DNA of 64,000 nucleotides from Oscillospiraceae bacterium (GCA_017538965.1 JAFYHU010000029.1:1-64000); one strand, 5' to 3'; positions 44,559 to 53,916 are shown, counted from the first letter of the stretch. Notes: generated from the sequence alone by a model not told the origin. A program made the numbers and translations.

Positions 44559-46934
44559 ATGGCAGACAAGAAGAAAGAAAACAGAATCTATCTGCTGAGC
44601 ATGATTCTGGTGGCGGTTTTTGCCGTGTGCTTTGTCTCGGCCATGGGCTACCTGAACTACCGCACGACGGCAATCGGACTGGAAGAGCAGGTCATCGCCC
44701 GGGTAGAGAAAGATACCGTGTCCACGGTCGAAACGGCGGTCAGCTTCGGCAAAAGCTTTGAGAATTTCTACGGCATGGACGATGTCTTTGCCGCTTTCAG
44801 CGAACAGTATCCCGGCCCGCTGCCCTTTGTGATCGATACGGAAGGCAATCTCCTCTACTGTGCGGAGAGCGAGAATACCGACGCAGAGAATGCCCTGGAT
44901 CATTTTCTGAACTCCGGTGAGTTCCGGCGGGCGCTTCCCGTGCTTATGTCGCGCGAGGGCAGCCCCGTCGAATCGGGAAAACAGCGCGCCATCTTTGTAA
45001 GTATCCATCAGGACGAGGATGTTGTCGGCTATTTCGGAAGTCTGTATGAGAACAGCCTGTTTCGGAGCAGCTTCGGCTCCCTGATGAAGCATATCGCTCT
45101 GCAGGCGGTGCTGACCCTGCTGTTTGAGTGCCTGGCGATCTTCCTGCTCTTCAAGCTTGTGCGCGGCGACAACTGGATGCGTTCCCTGGAAGAGCCGGTT
45201 TTCCGGAGAATCGAAAGAATTCTGTCCGTTCTGATTCTGGCGTCAGGCATCCTGATTCTGTCCGCCTCTTCCATTTATACCTACCAGAAGGATTACCGGC
45301 ACAGAACGGAGGATTCCGTACGGACATCCCTGCAGGGCCTTGAGAGCCGCATTAGCCATGTCAGCAACCAGGGCGTCAATCTGCGGTACGTCCAGGGCCT
45401 GAAGGAATACATCAGCGATCGGGTCAACACGCTCGAAATGCTGCGGGCGGTGCGCATTTCCGAGCATATCTCCGAGGTTTTCCGCACCGAAGAAGAGTCC
45501 GACATGATCATCTTTACCTTCCGCACAGGGTCGGGAGCGAAAGAACAGCTTTATCTGGAGGCGGAGATTTCCGATGAAGCGATCGCCGCCGAGATGAGAA
45601 GCGTGATTCTGGTTCTTGCTTCCACCAGTATCATTTTGCTGGTCTTTGTATTTGAACTGAACAATCTGACCGATCTGCTTGCCATGCGCGTCGCGGAACC
45701 GGAAGAAAGAAGCGCTTCTTCCGAAAAACAGGTCAGCCTGGCCCTGCGCTTTACGGGCTTCCTCTGTTCGACGGCCGAATACATGTGCGTCCCGTATGCG
45801 GCGATGATGATCCGAGCCAGCGGGGAATCGCTGTTCGGACTGTCCGTCGGCATGACGGCGGCCCTCCCGCTGACGATGGAGGGTCTGACCCAGATGGTCG
45901 GCATGCTCATTCTGCCCCGCTATGTGCGCAAGTTCAACACCCGTGTGGTGCTGCTTTTCTCAACGGCGCTGATGGTGCTCTGCAATCTGACCGCCTTCTC
46001 GCTGGGCGGTGCCCTGACCGTGGTGCTCTGCCGTGCTCTGGCGGGCTTTGCCTATGCTGGCTTTAAACAGGTATCCAACTATCTGATTACGCGCGGCTAT
46101 GAGACCGAGCGCGGACGCAGCGAGAACATCGCTCAGGACAACGCGGGCCTTCTTGCCGGTGCCACCTGCGGCGCCGGTCTCGGCGCGATTCTGTCGGCCA
46201 ACGCCGGCTATGCGGCGACCTTCCTCTGCTCCGCGGTTCTCTTCGGAATCTATCTGGTCTTTACCATGTGGCTTACTCCGTGGAAGCTTCTGGCCCGGCG
46301 CGTCCGTCAGGCAGGGGAGGTAAAGCCGGTCTACTTCAGAAACGTCGTGAAAATGCTTTTCTCGCGCGAGATGATGGTATTCATTCTCACGGTGGGCATC
46401 CCGCTCAACATCGGCGTCATGCTCTGCGTGACGCTGGTTCCGGCGATCTCTCAGGTCCTCGGCATTTCCTCGGTTATGCTGAGTTACTGCTATATTGCAA
46501 ACGGTCTTGCGGGCATTTATATCGGCCCGATGCTGGTCGCGCGCGCAAAAGAACGCTTCGGCGTGGCTCCCTGCCTGGCCTTTGCCTTCGCGCTGACGGC
46601 GGTCGGAATCTTCATTCTGCGCATCCCGCCGGTGGCGGTCATGCTCATCCTGACAAGTTCGATTCTCGGCTTCCTGGACGGATTTGGCACGCCGCTTACG
46701 ACCGACCGCTTCATGAGCCTGCGCGTAGTGCGTACGGCTGTGGACGAGCCGACCGCGCTGATCTTTTCCGTGGTGCTCTCCTATGTGCTGCTGACCTTCG
46801 CCCCCATGGTGGCCGAACTGCTGCTTCTGCCCGGCAGAGGGGCGTTCTCCCCGATGCTTCTGGGTGCGGCACTCTACGCACTTGCCGCAGTTGTTCTGAT
46901 CCTGTTTCGTGAACGGAAGGAGACAAAGCAATGA
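44559..46934 (+). CDS. MFS transporter fused to N-terminal extracytoplasmic sensor modules
   Basis: A 791-residue membrane protein. The first about 400 residues carry two successive sensor-like units, each a membrane helix, an extracytoplasmic domain and a second helix: helix about 10-32 with a domain to about 165 (SFENFYGMDDVF, FVIDTEGNLLYC), helix 170-195, then helix about 220-245 with a domain to about 345, then another helix. Residues about 395-790 form a 12-helix major facilitator domain. There is no HAMP, kinase or phosphatase output in the chain, so the sensor may gate the transporter itself. The gene starts one base after the binding-protein stop and overlaps the SpoIIE gene by 4 bases. 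Confidence 0.8.
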   Translation: MADKKKENRIYLLSMILVAVFAVCFVSAMGYLNYRTTAIGLEEQVIARVEKDTVSTVETAVSFGKSFENFYGMDDVFAAFSEQYPGPLPFVIDTEGNLLYCAESENTDAENALDHFLNSGEFRRALPVLMSREGSPVESGKQRAIFVSIHQDEDVVGYFGSLYENSLFRSSFGSLMKHIALQAVLTLLFECLAIFLLFKLVRGDNWMRSLEEPVFRRIERILSVLILASGILILSASSIYTYQKDYRHRTEDSVRTSLQGLESRISHVSNQGVNLRYVQGLKEYISDRVNTLEMLRAVRISEHISEVFRTEEESDMIIFTFRTGSGAKEQLYLEAEISDEAIAAEMRSVILVLASTSIILLVFVFELNNLTDLLAMRVAEPEERSASSEKQVSLALRFTGFLCSTAEYMCVPYAAMMIRASGESLFGLSVGMTAALPLTMEGLTQMVGMLILPRYVRKFNTRVVLLFSTALMVLCNLTAFSLGGALTVVLCRALAGFAYAGFKQVSNYLITRGYETERGRSENIAQDNAGLLAGATCGAGLGAILSANAGYAATFLCSAVLFGIYLVFTMWLTPWKLLARRVRQAGEVKPVYFRNVVKMLFSREMMVFILTVGIPLNIGVMLCVTLVPAISQVLGISSVMLSYCYIANGLAGIYIGPMLVARAKERFGVAPCLAFAFALTAVGIFILRIPPVAVMLILTSSILGFLDGFGTPLTTDRFMSLRVVRTAVDEPTALIFSVVLSYVLLTFAPMVAELLLLPGRGAFSPMLLGAALYALAAVVLILFRERKETKQ

Positions 46935-49132
46935 GTAAGAAAAAAAGTCTGGGCCGGCAGTTTGCGATTCTGTTTCTGATTTTTGCGCTGGTGACGACTG
47001 TGGTCAGCGGCTTTGTGACCTATGGCGAGACGACAGAAACCTATCACGTAGAATGCGTGACGGATCTGAAGAAGCTCACGCAGCACATCGTCAGCCTGAT
47101 CCAGAAGGAAGGCGATGATTTCGTCGCGCTGAGGGACTGGTTCGAGAATCATGCGGACGAGCTGAAGGTTCCGGTCGACTTCCGGGAGGATCTGCCGCTT
47201 TCGCGCAATGCCTTCCTCAACTATATGAAAGATCACTACGGCAGTGCGATACCGAACAATGACATTCCCCTTGAAGAGTTGGACGAAACCGCACAGCGTC
47301 TCTATATGACCTGGCGCTTTGAATACTGGTTTTCCGTGATGATGGACGCTGCGGACGAGTTCCGTCTGAGCTATGTCTACTTCGTTTACCCGACTCCGGG
47401 AAAAGAACTCACCGTAACCTATATGTTCGATCCGTCCATGGTGACCATGACACAGGAAGACGGCAGTGAGATTCTCTTCTTCGGTGATCAGATCTATGAA
47501 GATCCCGCCGAGCATGCCGTCATGTGGCGTGCCTGGGAGACCGGCGAGGATCAGAATACCGTTGATTCCGTCGACAACGAGTACGGCTATGTGTATACCT
47601 ATTGCCAGCCTCTCATCATCAACGGAGAAAAGATCGGCCTGGTCTGTGCTGACGCGAGTGTCAACCGCGTGACGCAGGCAACGCGTGACGCGGTGATGCA
47701 CCTGTCCGTTGTTTCTGCCGTCATTCTGCTCATTGCGACGGTATTTCTGTTTCTGCTTCTGCAAAGCAAGGTTCTCCGCCGCATCATCCGGCTGGAAAAG
47801 GACGTCGAGACTTATTCCGAGACGAAGGATCCCGAAACCGCCGTCACCATCCGCGAGAATAAAGGCGCCAACGACGAGCTGGGCTCGCTTTCCGACCGCT
47901 TTGCCGAGATGATCGGCTCGCTGGACGAGTATATGATCAACCTCCAGCATGTCACGGCTGAAAAGGAACGCATCGGCGCTGAACTCTCGGTGGCTACCCA
48001 GATCCAGGCTGATATGCTGCCCCGTATCTTCCCGGCTTTTCCGGACCGGAGCGAGTTTGACCTCTATGCCACGATGACCCCGGCTAAGGAGGTTGGCGGC
48101 GACTTCTACGATTTCTTCCTGGTCGATGAGAATCACCTGGGCGTCGTCATGGCGGACGTCTCCGGCAAGGGCGTGCCCGCGGCGCTGTTCATGGTCATCG
48201 CCAAGACACTCATCAAGAACCGTGCCCAGTTGGGCGCCTCCCCCGGCGAAGTGCTGGCCTATACCAACGAGCAGCTCTGCGAGGGCAACGATGCCGAGCT
48301 CTTCGTGACGGTCTGGATGGCGATTATCGAGATCTCTACCGGCCGCGGCATTGCCGTGAACGCCGGTCACGAGCACCCGGTCATCCGCCGCAAAGACGGC
48401 AAATATGAGCTGGTCATCTATCGGCATTCGCCTGCGGTCGCCACGATCGAAGGCCTGCGTTTCCGGGAACACGAATTCCGGCTGAACCCCGGCGACAGCC
48501 TCTTCGTCTACACGGACGGCGTCCCTGAGGCGACAAATGCCGAAAACGAACTCTTCGGCAATGAGCGGATGCTGGATGCCATCAACGAGGTAATCGACCG
48601 GCCGCCGGAAGAGCGCCTGAAGCACATCAAGGAAGCAATCGACGCCTTTGTGGGCGACGCCCCCCAGTTTGACGACATCACGATGCTCTGCCTGGATTAC
48701 CACGGAACGGAAAAGGAGGACAACATGCTGACGCTCGATGCGACGATCGAAAACCTCGACACGGTTCTTGCCTATGTGGATGAACAGCTCGAGAATCTCG
48801 ACTGCCCGATCCGCAAGAAGATGCAGATCGACGTTGCCGTGGAAGAACTCTTCGTAAACATTGCAAGCTATGCTTACGGGCCCGAAGGCGGCAAAGCCAC
48901 CGTGCAGGTGACTTCCGGAACCGATCCGGACCGCGTATCGATCACGCTCTCCGACCACGGCATTCCCTATAACCCGCTGGCACGCGAAGACCCCGATGTG
49001 ACGCTTTCGGCAGAAGAGCGGAAGATCGGCGGCCTCGGCATCTACATGGTCAAGCAGTCCATGGACGAGGTCTGCTACGATTACCGCGACGGACAGAATA
49101 TCATTACCATTACCAAGTATCTGGAAAAATAA
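46931..49132 (+). CDS. Membrane sensor SpoIIE-type PP2C phosphatase fused to an anti-sigma-like ATPase domain
   Basis: A 733-residue protein. Membrane helix (about 9-31), extracytoplasmic Cache-like sensor (32-255), second helix (256-280), HAMP (to about 335), a PP2C/SpoIIE domain (about 343-591) with KEVGGDFYDFF, MADVSGKGVPAALFM, DGVPEATN and FDDITML metal-site motifs, and a HATPase_c_2 domain (about 598-733) of the RsbW/SpoIIAB type with DVAVEELFVNIASYAYG and KIGGLGIYMVKQ. In partner-switching systems the phosphatase and kinase act oppositely on a STAS protein; none is encoded nearby. An internal ribosome site lies at the domain junction. Coupled to the MFS gene by ATGA. Confidence 0.9.
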   Translation: MSKKKSLGRQFAILFLIFALVTTVVSGFVTYGETTETYHVECVTDLKKLTQHIVSLIQKEGDDFVALRDWFENHADELKVPVDFREDLPLSRNAFLNYMKDHYGSAIPNNDIPLEELDETAQRLYMTWRFEYWFSVMMDAADEFRLSYVYFVYPTPGKELTVTYMFDPSMVTMTQEDGSEILFFGDQIYEDPAEHAVMWRAWETGEDQNTVDSVDNEYGYVYTYCQPLIINGEKIGLVCADASVNRVTQATRDAVMHLSVVSAVILLIATVFLFLLLQSKVLRRIIRLEKDVETYSETKDPETAVTIRENKGANDELGSLSDRFAEMIGSLDEYMINLQHVTAEKERIGAELSVATQIQADMLPRIFPAFPDRSEFDLYATMTPAKEVGGDFYDFFLVDENHLGVVMADVSGKGVPAALFMVIAKTLIKNRAQLGASPGEVLAYTNEQLCEGNDAELFVTVWMAIIEISTGRGIAVNAGHEHPVIRRKDGKYELVIYRHSPAVATIEGLRFREHEFRLNPGDSLFVYTDGVPEATNAENELFGNERMLDAINEVIDRPPEERLKHIKEAIDAFVGDAPQFDDITMLCLDYHGTEKEDNMLTLDATIENLDTVLAYVDEQLENLDCPIRKKMQIDVAVEELFVNIASYAYGPEGGKATVQVTSGTDPDRVSITLSDHGIPYNPLAREDPDVTLSAEERKIGGLGIYMVKQSMDEVCYDYRDGQNIITITKYLEK
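48713..48727 (+). promoter_or_regulatory. Internal ribosome binding site and ATG inside the SpoIIE-ATPase gene
   Basis: AAGGAGGA (48713-48720), four bases, ATG (48725) in frame at codon 599. Starting here gives a free 135-residue RsbW-like protein (MLTLDATIENLDTV onward). It sits exactly at the boundary of the phosphatase and ATPase domains. Confidence 0.6.
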
Positions 49133-49135
49133 ACG

Positions 49136-50878
49136 ATGATTAAAACGATGCTGAAAAGCCTCCGTGAATTCCGGAAGCCTACCATCCTGACGCTCGTTCT
49201 CATGGTCGCCGAAGTCCTGATCGACGTTCTGATCCCGTTCTATACGGCGGATCTCGTGAACAGCGTCAAGGCCGGCGTCCCCATGAACGAGGTGATCGGT
49301 CCCGGCTTGATCCTCGTCGTGATGGCGATCCTGTCTCTCATCTTCGGCGGTGCGGCCGGCGTTACCGGCGCGCACGCTTCCGCGGGCTTTGCGCGAAACC
49401 TCCGCGGGGATCTTTTCAAACGGATTCAGACCTTTTCCTTTGAGAATATCGACCATTTCTCCGCCCCGTCGCTGGTCACGCGCCTGACGACGGATATTCA
49501 GTATGTCCAGATGGCCTTCATGATGTCCATACGGCTGGCCGTGCGCTCGCCGCTGATGTTCCTGTTTTCGGTGATCATGGCCTTCATCATGGGCGGCGCC
49601 CTCGCCATGGCCTTTGTCATCGTGATTCCGATCCTGGCGCTGGGCCTGATCTTTGTCGCGAAGAAGGCCATGCCGGCTTTCCGCTCGGTCTTTTCCAAGT
49701 ATGACCGCATGAACGAGTCAGTGGAGGAAAACGTCCGGGCTATGCGGGTGGTCAAAGGCTTCGCACGCGAACCCTTTGAGAAGAAAAAGTTTGCGGCGGC
49801 CTCTGATAATATCCGCAGGGACTTTACCTATGCCGAGCGCATCGTCGCTCTGAACGGCCCCCTGATGCAGCTCTGCCTCTACCTGAACATGGTCTTCATC
49901 CTCTATGTCGGCTCGCGCATGATCATCTCCTCCGGCGGCTCGACCATCGATGTCGGCCAGATTGCCGCCATGATGACCTACGGCGTGCAGATTCTGATGA
50001 GCCTGATGATGATTTCGATGATCTACGTCATGCTCACCATCTCACTGGAGTCCATGCGCCGTATTGCCGAGGTGCTCTCGACCGAAGCCAGTCTCAAGAA
50101 TCCGCCGAGCCCGCTCACGGAAGTCCCGGACGGCTCGATCGACTTTGAGAACGTCAGTTTCAAATACTCTGTCGACGCGCCCCGCTGCGCCGTTGAGGGG
50201 ATCAATCTGCACATTCCTTCCGGCGCCACCGTCGGCATCCTGGGAGGCACGGGCACGGGCAAATCCACCCTGATCCAGTTGATTCCGCGCCTCTACGACG
50301 CGACCGGAGGGCGGGTGCTCGTCGGCGGCAGCGATGTGCGAGACTACGACCTGAAAACCCTCCGGGACGCGGTTTCGGTCGTGCTGCAGAAGAATATGCT
50401 TTTCTCCGGCACCATCCGCTCGAACCTCCGCTGGGGCGATGCGGATGCAACGGACGCGGAGATCGAAGAAGCCTGCCGGCTTGCGCAGGCTGACGAGTTT
50501 ATACGCGCCTTTCCCGACGGGTATGACACCCGCATCGAACAGGGGGGCACCAATGTCTCGGGCGGGCAGCGCCAGCGCCTCTGCATTGCGCGCGCGCTGC
50601 TCAAGAAACCGAAGATTCTCATTCTCGACGATTCGACCAGCGCGGTGGATACGCGCACCGACGCCCTGATCCGTCAGGGCTTCCGCAGCTATCTGCCCGA
50701 TACCACCAAGATCATTATCGCGCAGAGGGTTGCGTCCGTACAGGATGCCGACCTGATCCTCATCATGGAAAACGGCCGGATTGTCGCCTCGGGCACCGAT
50801 GAGACGCTGCTCAAAGACTGCGCCATCTACCGCGAGATTGTCGAGCAGCAGACGAAAGGAGGCGGCGAAGATGCATAA
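49136..50878 (+). CDS. ABC exporter half-transporter, subunit 1
   Basis: A 580-residue type IV ABC exporter: six membrane helices (about 15-310), then an ATPase domain with Walker A LGGTGTGKSTLIQL, signature NVSGGQRQRLC and Walker B ILILDDSTSAVD. The residue after Walker B is Asp (LDD), not the usual catalytic Glu, so this is the degenerate-site half of a heterodimer; its partner at 50871 has LDE. It starts 3 bases after the SpoIIE gene and overlaps the partner by 8 bases. It is a drug/lipid/peptide-exporter-type transporter of unknown cargo. Confidence 0.93.
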   Translation: MIKTMLKSLREFRKPTILTLVLMVAEVLIDVLIPFYTADLVNSVKAGVPMNEVIGPGLILVVMAILSLIFGGAAGVTGAHASAGFARNLRGDLFKRIQTFSFENIDHFSAPSLVTRLTTDIQYVQMAFMMSIRLAVRSPLMFLFSVIMAFIMGGALAMAFVIVIPILALGLIFVAKKAMPAFRSVFSKYDRMNESVEENVRAMRVVKGFAREPFEKKKFAAASDNIRRDFTYAERIVALNGPLMQLCLYLNMVFILYVGSRMIISSGGSTIDVGQIAAMMTYGVQILMSLMMISMIYVMLTISLESMRRIAEVLSTEASLKNPPSPLTEVPDGSIDFENVSFKYSVDAPRCAVEGINLHIPSGATVGILGGTGTGKSTLIQLIPRLYDATGGRVLVGGSDVRDYDLKTLRDAVSVVLQKNMLFSGTIRSNLRWGDADATDAEIEEACRLAQADEFIRAFPDGYDTRIEQGGTNVSGGQRQRLCIARALLKKPKILILDDSTSAVDTRTDALIRQGFRSYLPDTTKIIIAQRVASVQDADLILIMENGRIVASGTDETLLKDCAIYREIVEQQTKGGGEDA

Positions 50879-52787
50879 AACAGCCAATCGTTCTCCTTCC
50901 GACCTCTCGAAGAACTTTTCGTCGCTCGGCCGCGTCATCCGAAAGCTCTTCTCGTATTATCCCCGCCTGGCCCCGCTGACTGTCTTCTGCATTCTCTTCT
51001 CCGCCGTTGTTTCGGCCATTCCGTCTCTCTTTGTGCAGAAAGTTCTGGCCGTCGTGGAAGAACTGTTTGTCAGCCGCGACTGGGAAGCCGCCCGGCCGGT
51101 CATCGTTCATTACCTCCTCATTCTCGTTTCGCTCTACCTTCTGTCCCTGATTGCCATGACGCTCTATACCCAGATCATGGCCTTCATGACGCAGGGCTTT
51201 CTGGACAAGCTCCGGCGCGAGATGTTCGACGGCATGCAGGAGCTGCCGCTGCGCTACTTCGATACCCACGCGCACGGCGACATCATGTCGCACTACACCA
51301 ACGATATCGATACGCTGCGCCAGCTGGTCTCACAGGCGCTGCCGAACCTGATCCAGTCCGGCGCCATTGTCCTGGCGGTTTTCGCCGTCATGCTCTGGTT
51401 CAGCCTCTGGCTGACGCTTGTCCTGGTCCTCGGCATCGTCGCCATGTTCTATACCACCAAGTTTGTCGGAGGCGGCAGCGCCCGTTACTTCATGCGCCAG
51501 CAGGAGGCGACGGGGACCATGGAAGGCATGGCACAGGAACTGATGAGCGGCCAGAAGGTCATCAAGGTCTTCAATCACGAGCAGGAGAGCATCGCGGACT
51601 TCGAAAAGGCCAATGACGAGCTCTTCGAGGTCAGCCGCAAGGCCAACACCTATGCCAGCCTCCTCGGACCGATTATGGCCAACATCGGCAATCTCCTCTA
51701 TGTCGTGCTGGCGCTCGTCGGAGGAGTCTTCCTGCTCTCCGGCATCCGGAACGTCAGCCTTTCGGGCCTTCCCTTCAGCATCTCCATCCTGGTGCCCTTC
51801 CTGAACATGGCCAAACAGTTCACCGGCAATGTGAACAATCTTTCCCAGCAGTTCAACGCCATCGTCATGGCCGGTGCGGGCGCCGCCCGCGTCTTCTCGC
51901 TGATTGACGAAGCCCCCGAAACCGACGACGGCTATGTCACGCTTGTCAACGTCCGCGAAGAAAACGGCGTCCTTGTCGAGACCGAAGAGCGCACAAGGCA
52001 CTGGGCCTGGCGCCATCCCCATACCGCAGACGGCGCCGTCACCTATACGCCGCTGCGCGGCGATGTACGCATGGTCGATGTCGACTTTGCCTATGAGGAG
52101 GACAAACCGGTTCTCTTTGACATCTCGGTCTATGCCGAACCCGGCCAGAAGGTTGCCTTTGTCGGCGCGACCGGGGCAGGAAAGACCACCATCACAAACC
52201 TCATCAACCGTTTCTACGATATCGCCGACGGCAAGATCCGCTATGACGGCATCAACGTCAACAAGATCAAAAAGGCCGATCTGCGCCGCTCGCTCGGCCT
52301 GGTTCTGCAGGATACCCATCTTTTCACGGATACCGTCCTTGAGAACATCCGCTACGGCCGTCTCGATGCGACGGACGAGGAATGCATCCGCGCGGCCAGA
52401 CTCGCCGGCGCCGACGACTTCATCACGCGTCTGCCGCAGGGCTACCAGACCGAACTGGTGGGCGACGGTGCCAACCTCTCTCAGGGGCAGCGCCAGCTGA
52501 TCGCGATTGCCCGCGCGGCCGTTGCCGACCCGCCGGTTATGATCCTCGACGAAGCCACCAGCTCCATCGACACGCGCACCGAGGCCATCGTCCAGCGCGG
52601 TATGGACAAGCTGATGGAGAAACGCACGGTCTTCGTGATTGCGCACCGGCTCTCCACCGTGCGCAACGCCGATGTGATCATGGTTCTCGACCACGGCCGC
52701 ATCATCGAGCGCGGCAGCCACGCTCAGCTGATCGCCGAGAAGGGAACCTATTACCGCCTCTACACCGGCGCTTTCGAACTCGAATAA
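50871..52787 (+). CDS. ABC exporter half-transporter, subunit 2
   Basis: A 638-residue partner of the preceding subunit. Six membrane helices (about 25-340), a roughly 60-residue insert before the ATPase domain (VNVREENGVLVETEERTR), Walker A VGATGAGKTTITNL, signature LSQGQRQLIA, Walker B MILDEATSSID with the catalytic Glu. The signature is LSQGQ, not LSGGQ, as in many heterodimeric exporters. The shadow frame back to 50781 is not used: the ATG at 50871 has AAGGAGG upstream. Ends the cluster with a hairpin. Confidence 0.93.
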   Translation: MHKTANRSPSDLSKNFSSLGRVIRKLFSYYPRLAPLTVFCILFSAVVSAIPSLFVQKVLAVVEELFVSRDWEAARPVIVHYLLILVSLYLLSLIAMTLYTQIMAFMTQGFLDKLRREMFDGMQELPLRYFDTHAHGDIMSHYTNDIDTLRQLVSQALPNLIQSGAIVLAVFAVMLWFSLWLTLVLVLGIVAMFYTTKFVGGGSARYFMRQQEATGTMEGMAQELMSGQKVIKVFNHEQESIADFEKANDELFEVSRKANTYASLLGPIMANIGNLLYVVLALVGGVFLLSGIRNVSLSGLPFSISILVPFLNMAKQFTGNVNNLSQQFNAIVMAGAGAARVFSLIDEAPETDDGYVTLVNVREENGVLVETEERTRHWAWRHPHTADGAVTYTPLRGDVRMVDVDFAYEEDKPVLFDISVYAEPGQKVAFVGATGAGKTTITNLINRFYDIADGKIRYDGINVNKIKKADLRRSLGLVLQDTHLFTDTVLENIRYGRLDATDEECIRAARLAGADDFITRLPQGYQTELVGDGANLSQGQRQLIAIARAAVADPPVMILDEATSSIDTRTEAIVQRGMDKLMEKRTVFVIAHRLSTVRNADVIMVLDHGRIIERGSHAQLIAEKGTYYRLYTGAFELE

Positions 52788-52797
52788 ACAAAAAGCA

Positions 52798-52826
52798 TTC
52801 CCGCCCATCGCAGCGATGGGCGGGAA
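52798..52826 (+). terminator. Hairpin after the ABC exporter genes
   Basis: TTCCCGCCCATCG (52798-52810) pairs with CGATGGGCGGGAA (52814-52826) around CAG. There is no U-run, so it may only partly stop transcription into the HD gene. Confidence 0.6.
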
Positions 52827-52854
52827 GATTGTTCCAAAACAGGGAGGACCCTAT

Positions 52855-53424
52855 ATGAACGCACGCGAATATCTGGAAATCTTGCATGTTGCCGAACGCC
52901 TGAAGGACACCCCGCGCCACTGCACGACCTCCGGGCGGCGCATCGAAAGTGTTGCCGAGCACAGCTGGCGCGTCTCGCTGATGGCTATGCTTCTGCGGCG
53001 CGAGTTTCCCGAGCTTGACATCGACCGGGTGACGGACATGTGTCTGATTCACGATCTCGGCGAGTGTTTTACCGGCGATATCCCGACCTTCCGCAAGACT
53101 GACAGCGACCGCGACACCGAGGATTCTCTCCTCCGCCGGTGGCTCCGCTCTCTGCCTCCCGAGGTCGCGCAGGATCTCATCGCGCTCTTTGACGAGATGG
53201 ACCGGCAGGAAACCCCCGAGGCCAGACTTTATAAGGCTCTCGACAAGCTCGAGGCGCTGATCCAGCACAACGAATCGCCCCTCGACACCTGGTCCGAGAA
53301 CGAGTATTCCCTGAACCAGACCTATGCCTTTGATACGGTCGCGTTCTCCGAATGGCTCACCGAACTGAGAAAGACCATCCTCGCCGACACGCTTGCAAAA
53401 ATCAATCACGGAACCCAGGCATGA
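52855..53424 (+). CDS. HD-domain hydrolase (YfbR/HDDC2-like 5'-nucleotidase type)
   Basis: A 189-residue HD-family phosphohydrolase resembling deoxynucleoside 5'-monophosphatases. Metal residues: ESVAEHSWRVSLMA (first His), MCLIHDLGECFTGDIP (the HD pair and the following Glu/Asp) and a late Asp in ALDKLEALIQHNE. The ATG at 52855 has AGGGAGGA six bases upstream. It is convergent with acpS, 12 bases apart, and has no evident link to the ABC cluster upstream. Confidence 0.9.
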   Translation: MNAREYLEILHVAERLKDTPRHCTTSGRRIESVAEHSWRVSLMAMLLRREFPELDIDRVTDMCLIHDLGECFTGDIPTFRKTDSDRDTEDSLLRRWLRSLPPEVAQDLIALFDEMDRQETPEARLYKALDKLEALIQHNESPLDTWSENEYSLNQTYAFDTVAFSEWLTELRKTILADTLAKINHGTQA

Positions 53425-53436
53425 AGCGCCCGTTTC

Positions 53437-53817
53437 TCATTCCGCAACGACAAAGGCGGCTGCATAGTCTCCTTCGGTGGTGATCGAAAGATGCAGCGTC
53501 CCTATGCCTGATTCTTCCAGATAAGGCTGAAGCGCATCCGTAATCCGGACGACCGGGCTTCCGTCCGGACGGTGGACGCTTTCCACGATCCGCAGATCAA
53601 AGCCGTTTTTCGTCAGCGGCGCGACGGCCTTGTATACCGCTTCCTTTACCGCAAAGCGCGCGGCATAGAAAGAAGCCAGATCATGACGAAGGGACGCTTC
53701 TTCCTGTTCGGCATCCGAGAATGCGCGCCGGAAAAAGGCCCCCTCAGGCCCCTCGCGATCGAGAATGTTCCGGATCCGGGAAATGCTGCAAAGATCCACA
53801 CCAACGCCTTTTACCAT
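53437..53817 (-). CDS. acpS: Holo-[acyl-carrier-protein] synthase
   Basis: AcpS moves the 4'-phosphopantetheine arm of CoA to acyl carrier protein. The 126-residue product has the family length and both magnesium-site motifs, VGVDLCSISRIRNIL near the start and YAARFAVKEAVYKAV in the middle, with the closing LHLSITTEGDYAAAF. A GAAAGGAG site precedes the ATG. It is divergent from the flavoprotein gene. Confidence 0.96.
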   Translation of the reverse strand: MVKGVGVDLCSISRIRNILDREGPEGAFFRRAFSDAEQEEASLRHDLASFYAARFAVKEAVYKAVAPLTKNGFDLRIVESVHRPDGSPVVRITDALQPYLEESGIGTLHLSITTEGDYAAAFVVAE

Positions 53818-53887
53818 TCCGCGTCTCCTTTCGGAAAAGATTTCTGTCGAAAGTATAGCATAAGCCTGTCAAAAAGGAAAGAATGTG

Positions 53888-53916
53888 TTGCAAACGGATC
53901 GCTTTTCATGTAAAAT
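53888..53916 (+). promoter_or_regulatory. Promoter of the giant flavoprotein gene
   Basis: TTGCAA (53888-53893), 17 bases, TAAAAT (53911-53916), about 45 bases before the start; RBS GAGGAGGA follows. Confidence 0.8.

Noticed and set aside
46874-49456. 860-codon minus-strand open frame opposite the SpoIIE gene
   Set aside because: It is a shadow of the plus-strand gene, which shows clear domain motifs; the antisense product has none.
53830-53880. Minus-strand promoter of acpS from TTGACA and TATACT
   Set aside because: The two boxes are only 9 bases apart, too close to work as a -35/-10 pair.
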